Positions 26,933 through 35,851 are shown, counted from the stretch's first letter. The stretch: 40,013 nt of DNA from Caldilineae bacterium (GCA_020634555.1 JACKBK010000030.1:1-40013); one strand, 5' to 3'. Notes: generated by a model from the letters alone, not told the origin. Translations and numbers: made by a program.

Positions 26933-26966
26933 GGCAGCGGGGAGGGTTGTGGCCATCCCCGCTGCC
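26933..26966 (-). promoter_or_regulatory. Strong hairpin between the SBP and permease genes
   Basis: GGCAGCGGGGA (26933-26943) pairs perfectly with TCCCCGCTGCC (26956-26966), loop of 12. It lies 24 bases after the SBP stop and no T-run follows on the - strand. Such hairpins typically stabilise the upstream binding-protein mRNA so that it is made in excess over the permeases. Confidence 0.65.
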
Positions 26967-26990
26967 CATGCCTGGGCCTGCGACAACGGG

Positions 26991-28406
26991 CTACTGAATG
27001 TAGCCTGCTTCACGCAGGATTTTGTCGTGTTCCTCGGCGATGCGGTCCATGGTATCCTGGGCATTGCCCTCACCACCGACGATGTATGCGCTCAACTCAC
27101 GCTGCGCAACTTCCAGAAGCTGGCCGAACTCGGGGATGTTCCAGAAGTCCTTGACGTTCTGCATCGTCTGGGCGAAGGCCCGGTTGTACGGGGTCGCGTT
27201 CAGGAACTCTTCCGACTCGAACACCGCCTGGTTGGTGGTGTAGCCGCCGAACTCGGCCCACTTGGCCTGCATGTCGTCCTGGCTGAACCACTTGATGAAG
27301 TCGAGAGCTGCCTGCTGGCGCTCCGGGCTGATGTGGGAAACAACGCTCAGACCCTGGCCACCCAAGGCGGCGCCGCGCTCACCTGACGGGCCGGCAGGGT
27401 TCTGGAAGAAGCCCATCTTGTCGTAGTAGTCGGGGTTGGTTCCTGGGTTGACCAGCGCCGGGAAGAAGGCAAAGTAGTTCATGCCCATGGCCGCCTGGCC
27501 GCTGATCATCGCGTCGTTGACCTCGGAGAAGAAGGCGTTGCTCAAACCGGGAGCCTGGCAGCAGTCATACAGTTCCCGATAATACTCGGCAGCCGCCACA
27601 GCCTCGGGCGAGTTGATGACGCCCATGACGTTGTTGTCGGCATCCTTCCAGTCGGCGCCGAACGGGAACAACGTGTTCTCGTAGCCCATGGTCAACGCAT
27701 CGTAGTCTTTCTGCGTGTAGATCGCCACGCCGTACAGTCCGTCGTCGGGCCGGGTGAAGAACTTGGCGATGTCCATGAACTGGTCATAGTCCTGAGGTAT
27801 ATCCAGCGGATAGCCAAACTCCTTCTCGAAGGCGGCCATCTCATCCGGGTTCTCGAACAGATCCTTGCGATAGGCGAAACCGTCAGCATCACCCTCGGTG
27901 GGGTACGCCCAGTAAGTACCGGAGCCTGTAGGATATTCACCGTAATAGACCAGAGTCGCCGGCACCACCGTGTCCTTGATGCCGTTGTCGACCAGGAAGT
28001 TGGTGATGTCCAGGTAGTGGCCCTGGGTAGCCATCTGGCCCAGCCACTGGCTATCCCCAACCACCATGTCCCAGGTGTCGCCCTGTGAGGCCATCTCGGT
28101 TGCAAACAGGTCGAAGAAGGAACCCCACGGCTCCTGAACGATGTTAACCTTGATGCCGGTTTCCTCTTCATACAGGTTTCCTACCTGCTGCAGATAGTCG
28201 GCAGGGTCCCATTGGGCCCAGAGAATGCTTAGCTCATCAATGCCCGATGTGTCGGCGGCGGGCGCTTCTGCAGGCGCTTCGGTGGCAGCCGCTGGCTGGT
28301 CTGCAGGGGCAGCCGGTTCAGCCGGCGCGGGCGCCGCTGAAGGACAGGCTGCGAGCAACAGCATGGCAGCGATCAGCAGAATCGGCAGGTACAGTTTGCG
28401 AGACAT
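26991..28406 (-). CDS. Extracellular sugar-binding lipoprotein of the ABC importer
   Basis: 471-aa family 1 solute-binding protein. Signal peptide with lipobox LAAC; Cys21 is the lipidation site, so it is anchored outside the membrane. A flexible Ala/Pro/Glu/Thr-rich linker (about 22-52) follows, then the bilobed domain. GAGGAGG lies eight bases before ATG. It heads the transporter genes and shares their direction. Ligand unknown: carbohydrate from family and context, possibly a pentose, polyol or glycoside. Confidence 0.93.
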   Translation of the reverse strand: MSRKLYLPILLIAAMLLLAACPSAAPAPAEPAAPADQPAAATEAPAEAPAADTSGIDELSILWAQWDPADYLQQVGNLYEEETGIKVNIVQEPWGSFFDLFATEMASQGDTWDMVVGDSQWLGQMATQGHYLDITNFLVDNGIKDTVVPATLVYYGEYPTGSGTYWAYPTEGDADGFAYRKDLFENPDEMAAFEKEFGYPLDIPQDYDQFMDIAKFFTRPDDGLYGVAIYTQKDYDALTMGYENTLFPFGADWKDADNNVMGVINSPEAVAAAEYYRELYDCCQAPGLSNAFFSEVNDAMISGQAAMGMNYFAFFPALVNPGTNPDYYDKMGFFQNPAGPSGERGAALGGQGLSVVSHISPERQQAALDFIKWFSQDDMQAKWAEFGGYTTNQAVFESEEFLNATPYNRAFAQTMQNVKDFWNIPEFGQLLEVAQRELSAYIVGGEGNAQDTMDRIAEEHDKILREAGYIQ

Positions 28407-28600
28407 TAGGTACTCCTCCTCAAAAGTGTTGAAATGTGTCGAACATGCGGTACGTCGTTAGAAAAGCAGGAAATTGAACTTGACTGGAGTTTCTTGACCA
28501 CCTCCTTGTCGGCTGTCACAGTGTCTCGGGCCTGCAACGGTCGAGGTGTGGGTGAAATAGTGCTGTCGCGCAGGCTAGGATATTCGCCAACAGGCAGCCA

Positions 28601-29302
28601 TTAGCGATGGCTCAGCCTGCGGATGATGCTCTCGCGATACGCCTCGATATGTTGGCGCATCTGCCGAGCGGCTTCTTCGGAGTCGTGGTTCTCAATAGCA
28701 TTGACGACGTGCTGGTGCTCTACAGTGCAGACTACCAGCCGTTCCCAGTTGCCTTGTGCGTCGATGGAGAGGTAGGAGACCCGGTTGCGCATCTGTAGCG
28801 CCAGATCGCCCAGCAACTGGTTGGAACAGGCAGCGCTGATAGTCTCGTGGTAGATGTTGTCGGCGCGCGACCAGGCAGTGCGATCACCGGCACTGATGGC
28901 CGTGTCCAATCCGGCCTGTGCGTTCAGCAGGGTCTGTAACTGCGAGTCGTTGATATGCTTGGCAGCCAGCCTGGCTACCTCCGGCTCGATGAGAAAACGA
29001 ACGTGAATGGCGTCCATCACGTCGTGCAGTGACGGGGCCGCTACTGTAACGGCCCGTCCGGGGATCACCTGGACAAGACCTTCTTGTGCCAGGAGCTGCA
29101 GCGCCTCGCGTACGGGCGTACGGCTGATGCCTAGTTGTTTGGAAAGACGTGTTTCTGAAAGGGGTTGGCCCGGCTGAACCTGGCCAAGGCGAATTGCGGC
29201 CTTGATCTGGTCATAGGCCCTGTCTCGAAGGAGTACGGCGGGATCAGCGGTGTCGAGATTGATGGGGGCGACGAGGGAAGATGTGCTTGACTGAACGTCC
29301 AT
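28601..29302 (-). CDS. GntR/FadR-family (FCD) transcriptional regulator
   Basis: 233-aa regulator. A winged HTH (about 25-85, with SKQLGISRTPVREALQLL) precedes an FCD ligand-binding domain whose metal or effector residues Asp/His (RADNIYHET), His (EHQHVV) and His (RQHIEAY) are present. It probably represses the sugar island and is relieved by a sugar acid or intermediate. I chose the ATG at 29302; a TTG at 29338 is possible and neither has a clear ribosome site. A consensus promoter and palindromic operator lie upstream, so it is probably autoregulated. Confidence 0.88.
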   Translation of the reverse strand: MDVQSSTSSLVAPINLDTADPAVLLRDRAYDQIKAAIRLGQVQPGQPLSETRLSKQLGISRTPVREALQLLAQEGLVQVIPGRAVTVAAPSLHDVMDAIHVRFLIEPEVARLAAKHINDSQLQTLLNAQAGLDTAISAGDRTAWSRADNIYHETISAACSNQLLGDLALQMRNRVSYLSIDAQGNWERLVVCTVEHQHVVNAIENHDSEEAARQMRQHIEAYRESIIRRLSHR

Positions 29303-29398
29303 GTTCTTGTCTGGCGACTTTCCGATGCAACACTGCAACGAATATTGTCCGACTACTTCTGCGAGGAGGAAGGTATCTCAGCGAAGCTGGGATATGCA

Positions 29399-29412
29399 AC
29401 CTGTATACAGGT
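29399..29412. promoter_or_regulatory. Operator palindrome of the GntR-family regulator
   Basis: ACCTGTATACAGGT is a perfect 14-bp palindrome of the TGTATACA type favoured by FCD regulators. It lies 11 bases downstream of the -10 box, where bound protein would block transcription. No second copy was noticed near the SBP gene. Confidence 0.6.
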
Positions 29413-29423
29413 CGTGTGGCGCT

Positions 29424-29451
29424 ATTATACCGAAGTTGTTTTATCTGTCAA
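29424..29451 (-). promoter_or_regulatory. Consensus sigma-70 promoter for the regulator gene
   Basis: On the - strand, TTGACA (29446-29451), a 16-base spacer and TATAAT (29424-29429): both hexamers are perfect consensus. Transcription would start near 29417, giving a leader of about 115 bases before ATG at 29302. Confidence 0.8.
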
Positions 29452-29519
29452 ATCGGAATCGTCCTTACATGAAACTGGTTGCCTGCCAACCCCCGCACAT
29501 CGGGCAACAAATGCGCCCT

Positions 29520-29545
29520 AAAATGCTCCAGACCGCTTTCTGGAG
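29520..29545 (-). terminator. Probable terminator of the PfkB kinase gene
   Basis: On the - strand CTCCAGA, six-base loop, TCTGGAG (29526-29545), followed by CATTTTA. A short stem with a modest T-run about 14 bases after the kinase stop (29559). Confidence 0.5.
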
Positions 29546-29558
29546 AGGTTGACAAGCA

Positions 29559-30548
29559 TCACCCTTCAAAGCCCTTCAGGAATCGTTCCACCCCGGTCTG
29601 TGTAGGCAGTGCAGGAATAGCGCCACGTTTGGTGGCAGTCAGCGCGCCAACGGCGTTGGCGTAACGCAGAATCTGGCGCAAATGCTCGACGCCGAGCAGG
29701 CCGCGCCAGTCATCAGCCGCCAGCAGCCGGGCCAGCACGCCGGCAATGAACGCGTCGCCGCAGCCGACAGTATCCACAGTGGCAACATCAAAACCGGGTA
29801 CGAGCTCGCCGCCGGCCGCCGTCTGAAAGTAGCTGCCCTGCCGTCCCAGTGTGACCACTACCAGCGACGGGCCGCGGGCCAGCAGCGCACCGGCAGCCTC
29901 TCCGATTGTCAACCGGCCGCCTGCTGCTGACCAGTGACCGTCAACCAGCATCTCCAGTTCGGTTTCGTTGACCTTCAGCAAGTCTACTTGTGGTATCAAC
30001 GCTCGGTACTGCGCCAGCGCGGCCTCAGGTGACTGCCACAGGCTGGGGCGATAGTTGGCGTCGAAAGAGACCAGTGCGCCGGCTGCTCTGGCAAGTCGCA
30101 CAGCCTCAAAGGCCGCGCTGCGGCTTGGCTCATCGGTCAGGCTGAGTGAACCGACGTGTAATGCCCGCGCGCCGGCAAGCAAGTCGCGGTCCAGCTCATC
30201 CGGCAGCAGACGCTGATCCGCGCCGGGGTTGCGATAGAAGATGAACTCGGCGTGCTGCTCGGTGGGCAAGGCGATGACTGCCATGGTGGTGCGGGCTTCG
30301 CTGTCCAGCCGGAGGCCGCGCGTCTCCACCCCTTCGCCGCGCAGCACATCGATGAGGTGATGCCCGAACGCGTCGTCGCCCACCTTGCCGATGAAGGCAG
30401 TCTCCACACCCAGCCGCTGGGCGGCCACAGCCGCGTTGGCCGACGCGCCGCCTGGTTTTGGGTAGAACGCACTGACGTCTGCCAGCCGCCGCCCGACCTC
30501 GGCTGGGAACATGTCTATGAGAAGGTCGCTGAGAGTGATGAGGTCCAT
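29559..30548 (-). CDS. PfkB-family carbohydrate kinase (fructokinase-like)
   Basis: 329-aa ribokinase-fold kinase using ATP to phosphorylate a sugar such as fructose, a ketohexose or 2-keto-3-deoxygluconate. Signature 1 is GGASANAAVA (near residue 33). Signature 2 is DTVGCGDAFIAG, with the catalytic Asp and the anion hole. The ATP-side segment VVTLGRQGS is also present. The start MDLITLSD is the only good option, though its ribosome site is weak. It is separate from the regulator (its own terminator follows) but same-stranded with the island, so it may phosphorylate the hexose branch. Confidence 0.87.
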   Translation of the reverse strand: MDLITLSDLLIDMFPAEVGRRLADVSAFYPKPGGASANAAVAAQRLGVETAFIGKVGDDAFGHHLIDVLRGEGVETRGLRLDSEARTTMAVIALPTEQHAEFIFYRNPGADQRLLPDELDRDLLAGARALHVGSLSLTDEPSRSAAFEAVRLARAAGALVSFDANYRPSLWQSPEAALAQYRALIPQVDLLKVNETELEMLVDGHWSAAGGRLTIGEAAGALLARGPSLVVVTLGRQGSYFQTAAGGELVPGFDVATVDTVGCGDAFIAGVLARLLAADDWRGLLGVEHLRQILRYANAVGALTATKRGAIPALPTQTGVERFLKGFEG

Positions 30549-30564
30549 AAGGCATAAATTCTAG

Positions 30565-30592
30565 CGTTGTTACAACGGTTGACTATACCGTT
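30565..30592. promoter_or_regulatory. Nested palindromes in the divergent kinase/channel spacer
   Basis: CGTTGT-T-ACAACG (30565-30577) overlaps AACGGT-n7-ACCGTT (30574-30592). Placed 17 bases before the kinase start and upstream of the channel promoter, they could be repressor sites. No matching regulator is identified. Confidence 0.35.
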
Positions 30593-30601
30593 CGGTGTGA
30601 C

Positions 30602-30630
30602 TTGCTCTGGCTTCCCCGCGACGCTACAAT
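30602..30630 (+). promoter_or_regulatory. Candidate promoter for the ion channel gene
   Basis: TTGCTC (30602-30607), 17-base spacer, TACAAT (30625-30630), then about 40 bases to AAGGAGG before ATG at 30677. Confidence 0.5.
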
Positions 30631-30676
30631 GGTACGAATTCATGATTTCAACCATTGCCGGCAAGAAGGAGGCTTC

Positions 30677-31549
30677 ATGATACCCGCAACAAGTACACCC
30701 GGTACAAGCAACATCCCTCGCCAGCCTGAGCAGCAGGAACTGATCATCGACGCCAACTACCAGTTCTTCATTCTCGCCCTGATGGCGCTGCAACTTATCA
30801 ACTCTCTGTTGATCGTGCTCCTTGAGGAACCGCAAGAGTCTGTGGTAATTGTGTTTTTCGTGTCGTTAAGCCTGGTGCTGATCGCGGACGCTGTGCGACG
30901 CCTGGTACGGCTTCGGCAGGTCCGCCTTCCCAATCAAACCAGAAGATCATGGGTCTTGCTGTTGGGAAGTCTGCCGATTCCTTTCCTGATCCTGGCGCGT
31001 ATTGCGATGACCTATACGGTCTTCCGTAGCCTCCAAAACTCAGACTTCCTGGCTATGGGCAATGTGGTCATCAAGAAACGGGCACAGAGCACCCTGCTGA
31101 TTGCAATCCTTGCTGCCATTGTCATTCTGGAGATGGGCAGCACGCTTGTCCTGGGTGCTGAGGCAAAATCACCATCTGCCAACATCGTGAATGCCAACGA
31201 CGCCATCTGGTGGGCGCTGGTGACTGTGGCAACGGTTGGCTATGGCGACCAGTATCCTGTGACGCTCTCCGGGCGACTGGTAGGTGTGGTGATTATGGTC
31301 GCGGGTGTTGGCCTGTTCAGCGTGCTCACCAGCTACTTCGCCCAATGGTTCCTGAAACCTGGAGCGCCCGAGACAGATGCAACCGACGCGGCGGCCCCCA
31401 AGGAGATCACTCAGGCTGAATACGACACACTGCTGCGCAAGCTGGAGGCGCTGACAGCCCTTGTCGAACAACAGGCAACGGGCCAGCCAGCCAGCAGCCC
31501 TGCTCTCGTTTCTGCGCCAGTCACAGTCGAAGACAAGCCGGTCGAGTGA
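30677..31549 (+). CDS. Voltage-independent K+ channel-like membrane protein
   Basis: 290-aa potassium channel. The selectivity filter TVGYGD sits in a pore loop between the last two helices, and four to five hydrophobic segments precede or surround it (the first at about 26-45). The tail (about 225-290) is charged, with a short coiled-coil-like stretch ending in a Pro/Ala-rich end. The start at 30677 (MIPATST) has AAGGAGG six bases upstream; a longer frame from 30602 runs through the promoter and is rejected. No RCK domain is seen. Not linked to the sugar island. Confidence 0.88.
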   Translation: MIPATSTPGTSNIPRQPEQQELIIDANYQFFILALMALQLINSLLIVLLEEPQESVVIVFFVSLSLVLIADAVRRLVRLRQVRLPNQTRRSWVLLLGSLPIPFLILARIAMTYTVFRSLQNSDFLAMGNVVIKKRAQSTLLIAILAAIVILEMGSTLVLGAEAKSPSANIVNANDAIWWALVTVATVGYGDQYPVTLSGRLVGVVIMVAGVGLFSVLTSYFAQWFLKPGAPETDATDAAAPKEITQAEYDTLLRKLEALTALVEQQATGQPASSPALVSAPVTVEDKPVE

Positions 31550-31584
31550 CTCGGAGTTTCACATTTGCTGCTGCCGAATACTGA

Positions 31585-32727
31585 TCATGCCAGCACTCGC
31601 CGCGCAATGACCAGCCGCTGGATCTCACTGGTGCCTTCACCGATGGCCATCAACCGGTTGTCGCGGTAGATGCGCTCCACGGGATACTCGCGGCTGTAGC
31701 CATAGCCGCCGTGGATCTGGATCGCGTCATAACAGACCTTTTCGGCAATCTCAGTAGCAAACAGCTTGGCCTGCGCAGCTTCCAGTGTGTAGGATCGATC
31801 TTGATCGCGCAGCCAGGCGGCCCGGTAAACCAGCAGGCGCGCCGCCTCGATCTGGGTCGCCATGTCGGCGATCTTGAACTGGATCGCCTGGTGCTGGGCC
31901 AGCGGCGCGCCGAAGGTAGTTCGCTCACCAGCGTAGCTTTTGGCAGCTTCGTACGCCGCTTGCGCCAGCCCGACGCTCAATGCACCGATGCCGATCCGCC
32001 CGCCGTCCAGCGCCTCCAGCGTTTGCTGCAATCCACGTCCTTCCACGCCCAGCAGGTTCTCCGCCGGTACGCGCACGTCCTCCAGGCTGACCGCGTAGGT
32101 GTGGCTGCCGTTGAGTCCCATCTTACGCTCCGGTTTGCCAAACACGACGCCCGGCGTATCGGTCGGCACGATGATCTGGCTCAAGCTGCGGCTGCCGCTG
32201 TCTCGGTCGGTGCGACAGAGCAGGATCGCGGTCTCCGCCTCGGCACCGTTGGTCAGCCACATCTTGCTGCCGTTGATAACCCAGTTGCCGTTACGCTGCT
32301 CGGCAAACGTGCGCACGCCTCCTGCCAGATCGGACCCCGCGCCCGGCTCCGTGAGTCCCAGACAGCCTATCGCGCGGCCGCTGGCCAGCGGTTCGAGGAA
32401 ACGGCGCTTTTGCGCCTCGCTGCCAAAGGCGTTGAGTGGTCCGCACGCCAGTCCAAGATGGGCCGCAACAATCAGCCCTGTGGAACCGCAGCCGCGTCCA
32501 ATCTCTTCGATCAGGATGGCCGCGCTCAGGTGATCCGCACCCGCGCCGCCGTATGCCTCCGGGATGTTCAGTCCCAGCAATCCTAATCCGCCCATCTTGC
32601 GCAGCGTGTCCCAGGGAAACTCCCCGGTCTCGTCGGTGTGCGCCGCGATGGGCTTGATCTCCTTCTCGACGAAATCGCGCACCAGCCGGCGCAGGCCGGT
32701 CTGTTCCTCGGTTAGTTGAAAGTTCAT
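31585..32727 (-). CDS. Acyl-CoA dehydrogenase
   Basis: 380-aa FAD flavoprotein that oxidises an acyl-CoA to the trans-2-enoyl-CoA. Signature 1 GLTEPGAGSDL and signature 2 (QIHGGYGYSREYPVER) are present, and GEGTSEIQR near the C-terminus carries the catalytic Glu. AAAGGAGA precedes ATG by about six bases. Chain-length specificity (short- or branched-chain is likely) cannot be fixed. No ETF or other beta-oxidation gene is adjacent. Confidence 0.93.
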   Translation of the reverse strand: MNFQLTEEQTGLRRLVRDFVEKEIKPIAAHTDETGEFPWDTLRKMGGLGLLGLNIPEAYGGAGADHLSAAILIEEIGRGCGSTGLIVAAHLGLACGPLNAFGSEAQKRRFLEPLASGRAIGCLGLTEPGAGSDLAGGVRTFAEQRNGNWVINGSKMWLTNGAEAETAILLCRTDRDSGSRSLSQIIVPTDTPGVVFGKPERKMGLNGSHTYAVSLEDVRVPAENLLGVEGRGLQQTLEALDGGRIGIGALSVGLAQAAYEAAKSYAGERTTFGAPLAQHQAIQFKIADMATQIEAARLLVYRAAWLRDQDRSYTLEAAQAKLFATEIAEKVCYDAIQIHGGYGYSREYPVERIYRDNRLMAIGEGTSEIQRLVIARRVLA

Positions 32728-33101
32728 GCAGTCTCCTTTGATTGTAACTACGCAGCCTTCACTGTTGCGTCACTCCCGCGGAGGCGGAGTCTCGTGCCTG
32801 TGAAGAATGGATTCCCGCCTCAGCGGGAACACCTGCACGGCGCAGGCGCAGTGTGACGGGTGAGCAGTTACCTTTGATTGCCTTTAGGACGCGTCTATCA
32901 ATTAGTTGCCGCTTTGGCCGGTCTCCTGACCGAGCCAACGCAGGGAAGTTATTTTAAGACGTGTCTTTTGTGCATCCTGGTGTGATCGCTTGTTTGGTCG
33001 GTCAGATTTTTGCCACGAATTACACGAATTTCACCAATTCCGAAGCCGAATTAGTGAAATTCGTGTAATTCGTGGCAAGGGTTTGCGACGCCGTGCTGGT
33101 T
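32728..33101. repeat. Repeat-filled gap between acyl-CoA dehydrogenase and rsmA
   Basis: A 374-bp stretch with no gene. It holds a TCCCGCC-type repeat with outer arms near 32767 and 32859, one divergent GGCCGGTCTCC copy (32913-32937) and a very strong hairpin (33010-33078, separate entry). Confidence 0.6.
33010..33078. repeat. 31-bp near-perfect inverted repeat
   Basis: Arms 33010-33040 and 33048-33078, loop CGAAGCC. The arms match at 30 of 31 positions (the exception is a G-U pair in RNA) and begin TTGCCACGAATTACACG. It lies just after the rsmA stop (33102) and could end that transcript; no T-run follows. The sequence style is a widespread dispersed repeat. Confidence 0.75.
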
Positions 33102-33935
33102 TCATGCATCCTGGAACGCCCTGGCGATAGCTGCCCATTCCTCCAGAGTCAGCGTCTCCGCGCGCCGGGTGGATTCCACGCCCGCTGCCGCCAGCAGGCG
33201 GTCCGACGCGGCGCTGCCGATGCCCAGCCCGCTTCCCAGCGAGTTGCGTAGTTGTTTGCGCCGCTGCCCAAAACCGGCGCGCACGACCTCGAAGAACAGG
33301 TCTTCGGATGGCACGTCAACCGGCGGTGTCGCCCATTTGCGCAGGCGAATGATGGCCGAGTCGACCTTGGGCGGGGGATAGAAGGCGCCGGCGGGGATGC
33401 GAGCGATGAGTTTCGGTTCTGCGTAGAACTGCACGCTGACAGCCAGCAGGCTCATGCCGGGAGGGTGGGCAACGATGCGCTGAGCGACCTCGCGTTGGAT
33501 GGTCAGTACGACCAGTTCTGGCGGCAGGTCAGCGGTCAACAGATGGCGTATCGCCGCCGATGTGATGTAGTAGGGCAGGTTGGCAACGACTTTATAGGGA
33601 TCTTCGTTCGTCAGCGAGGCAGGATCAAGTTGCAGAATATCGCCCTGAATCACCTTGATGTTGGGACTGTCCCCCAGTGTCTCTGCCAGCACCGGCAGCA
33701 ACGCCGCATCCAACTCCACAGCAACGACACGGCCTGCCTGCTGAGCAAGCCGCTGCGTCAATGTGCCGACGCCGGGCCCGATCTCCAGCACGATGTCCTC
33801 CGGCGCCAGATCGGCCGCGGCTACAATGCGGTCCAAATGTACCGGGTCTGCCAGAAAATTCTGCCCGAGGCCCTTTTTTAGATGCAGGTCGTGACGCCGC
33901 AGGACCTCGCCCAGTCGCAAAGCTTCGTTGCCCAT
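33102..33935 (-). CDS. rsmA: 16S rRNA dimethyladenosine transferase
   Basis: 277-aa SAM-dependent enzyme (RsmA/KsgA) that dimethylates two adjacent adenosines in helix 45 of 16S rRNA during small-subunit maturation. KKGLGQNFL opens the family. SAM motif I is LEIGPGVGTLT (near residue 49), and motif IV NLPYYIT holds the catalytic pocket. FYPPPKVDSAI is in the C-terminal domain. I chose the ATG at 33935; the open frame upstream runs through the repeat at 33949. It follows lepA in the same direction. Confidence 0.95.
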   Translation of the reverse strand: MGNEALRLGEVLRRHDLHLKKGLGQNFLADPVHLDRIVAAADLAPEDIVLEIGPGVGTLTQRLAQQAGRVVAVELDAALLPVLAETLGDSPNIKVIQGDILQLDPASLTNEDPYKVVANLPYYITSAAIRHLLTADLPPELVVLTIQREVAQRIVAHPPGMSLLAVSVQFYAEPKLIARIPAGAFYPPPKVDSAIIRLRKWATPPVDVPSEDLFFEVVRAGFGQRRKQLRNSLGSGLGIGSAASDRLLAAAGVESTRRAETLTLEEWAAIARAFQDA

Positions 33936-33948
33936 CGGTTGTGATCCG

Positions 33949-34034
33949 GATTTCGGAAATCGCCGCTCGTTTGCGACAGGCGGCCGCCCCAGGTCAGGAG
34001 AGGCGCGTTTTGCCGACCCGGCGATTCCGAAGTC
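33949..34034. repeat. Palindromic repeat element, family A, copy 2
   Basis: GATTTCGGAAATCGCCG (33949-33965) and CGGCGATTCCGAAGTC (34019-34034) form inverted arms. The ends match those of the element at 17-102, while the middle differs. It fills the gap between lepA (ends 34046) and rsmA (starts 33935). Confidence 0.7.
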
Positions 34035-34045
34035 TTGTGGCCTCG

Positions 34046-35851
34046 CTAGTCGTCGTCGTCCAGCCGCAGGACACTGAGAAAGGCTTCCTGGGGTATCTCG
34101 ACGCTGCCGACCATCTTCATGCGCCGCTTGCCCTTTTTCTGCTTCTCCAGCAACTTGCGTTTGCGGGTGATGTCGCCGCCGTAGCACTTGGCCAGCACGT
34201 CCTTGCGCAGCGGTTTGACGTTGGCGCGGCTGATGATCTTGTTGCCCACCGCGGCCTGCACCGGCACCAGGAACATCTGGCGGGGGATGACTTCTTTCAT
34301 CTTGCTGACCAGCCGCTGGCCCTTGCGGTAGGTATCGTCGCGGTGAACGATGATGCTCAGCGCGTCCACGGGCATCTCGTTGACCAGCACATCCAGCCGC
34401 ACCATGTCGGCCGGCCGGTACTCCTCGAAGTGGTAGTCCATGCTGGCATAGCCGCGCGTGCGCGCCTTCATCTCGTTGAAGAACTCGGTCAGTATCTCGC
34501 TCAAGGGAATCTTATAGCTCAGCAGCACACGGCGCTGGTCGAGATAGTCTTGCGCCAGGAACTCGCCGCGCCGCCGGGTCGCCATGTCCATGATTGCGCC
34601 GATGTACTCGGTAGGTGTGAACACCTCGATGCGCACCCATGGCTCGCGGATCTCTTCGATGCGGCTGGGGTCGGGCAGATCGGCCGGGCTGTCGATGACA
34701 AGTTCCCCGCCGTCGGTCAGCGTCACCTGGTACTCCACGCTGGGCGCAGTGAAGATGATGTCCAGGTCATACTCGCGCTCCAGCCGCTCCTGGATGATCT
34801 CCATGTGAAACAAGCCCAAAAAGCCGCAGCGGAAGCCAAAACCCAACGCCTGGCTGGTTTCCGGCTGATAGATCAGCGAGGCGTCGTTGAGTTGTAACTT
34901 TTCCAGCGCGTCGCGCAGCAGGTTGTAGTCCTCGCTCTCGGTTGGGTACAGCCCGGCGAACACCATCGGTTTCATGGGGCGATAGCCGGGCAGAGGCCGC
35001 TCGGCCGGGTCGTCTTCCCAGGTCAGCGTGTCGCCCACAGCGAGATCGCGCACGGTCTTCAGACCGGTGGCGACGTAACCGACCTCGCCGGCTGTAAGCC
35101 TGTCCACCGGGGTCATGCGCGGCGCGAAGACGCCTGTCTCCAGCGGATCGACCCGTATGCCCGTTGACATAAGATGAAGGCTTCGATTAGGCTCTATGGA
35201 GCCGTCCACAACCCGCACGTAGGCGATTACCCCTTTGTAGGCATCGTAGTGGCTGTCGAAGATCAATGCCCGCAGCGGCTGGTTGAGACTGCCTCGCGGG
35301 GGTGGCACATGTTGCGCAACTACCTCCAACACGGCAGCGACATTGGTGCCCTCTTTGGCAGAAACGCGCACCACGTCCTCAGCCGGCGTGCCTATCAGGT
35401 CCTCGATTTCCTGGGCAACTTCGTCCGGCTGTGCGGAGATCAGGTCGATCTTGTTGATGATTGGGATGATCTCCAGGTCGGCCTCCATGGCCAGGTAGAG
35501 ATTTGCCAGCGTCTGGGCTTCGATGCCCTGTGAGGCATCGACCACCAACACTGCGCCCTCACAGGCTTGCAGCGCACGGCTGACCTCGTAGGAGAAATCG
35601 ACGTGGCCGGGTGTGTCGATCAGGTTGTATTCGTAGGTGATTCCGTCGCTGGCCGGATACACCATGCGCACGGCCGACGCCTTGATGGTGACGCCCTTTT
35701 CTCGCTCCAGGTCCATGTCATCCAGCACCTGCTCTTTCATCTCACGTTCGGAGATGGTGCCTGTAACCTGGAGTAGCCGGTCGGCCAGGGTGCTCTTGCC
35801 GTGGTCGATGTGCGCCACGATACAGAAATTGCGAATTCGATTGATTTCCAT
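34046..35851 (-). CDS. lepA: Elongation factor 4 (LepA)
   Basis: 601-aa ribosome-bound GTPase (EF4) that acts in ribosome assembly and translation under stress. G1 AHIDHGKST (residues 13-21), G3 DTPGHVDF, G4 NKIDL; then EF-G-like domains II, III and V and the LepA-specific C-terminal domain (DVLAKCYGGDITRKRKLLEKQK). Full length. The start MEINRIRNF matches homologs; the ribosome site is weak. Confidence 0.96.
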   Translation of the reverse strand: MEINRIRNFCIVAHIDHGKSTLADRLLQVTGTISEREMKEQVLDDMDLEREKGVTIKASAVRMVYPASDGITYEYNLIDTPGHVDFSYEVSRALQACEGAVLVVDASQGIEAQTLANLYLAMEADLEIIPIINKIDLISAQPDEVAQEIEDLIGTPAEDVVRVSAKEGTNVAAVLEVVAQHVPPPRGSLNQPLRALIFDSHYDAYKGVIAYVRVVDGSIEPNRSLHLMSTGIRVDPLETGVFAPRMTPVDRLTAGEVGYVATGLKTVRDLAVGDTLTWEDDPAERPLPGYRPMKPMVFAGLYPTESEDYNLLRDALEKLQLNDASLIYQPETSQALGFGFRCGFLGLFHMEIIQERLEREYDLDIIFTAPSVEYQVTLTDGGELVIDSPADLPDPSRIEEIREPWVRIEVFTPTEYIGAIMDMATRRRGEFLAQDYLDQRRVLLSYKIPLSEILTEFFNEMKARTRGYASMDYHFEEYRPADMVRLDVLVNEMPVDALSIIVHRDDTYRKGQRLVSKMKEVIPRQMFLVPVQAAVGNKIISRANVKPLRKDVLAKCYGGDITRKRKLLEKQKKGKRRMKMVGSVEIPQEAFLSVLRLDDDD

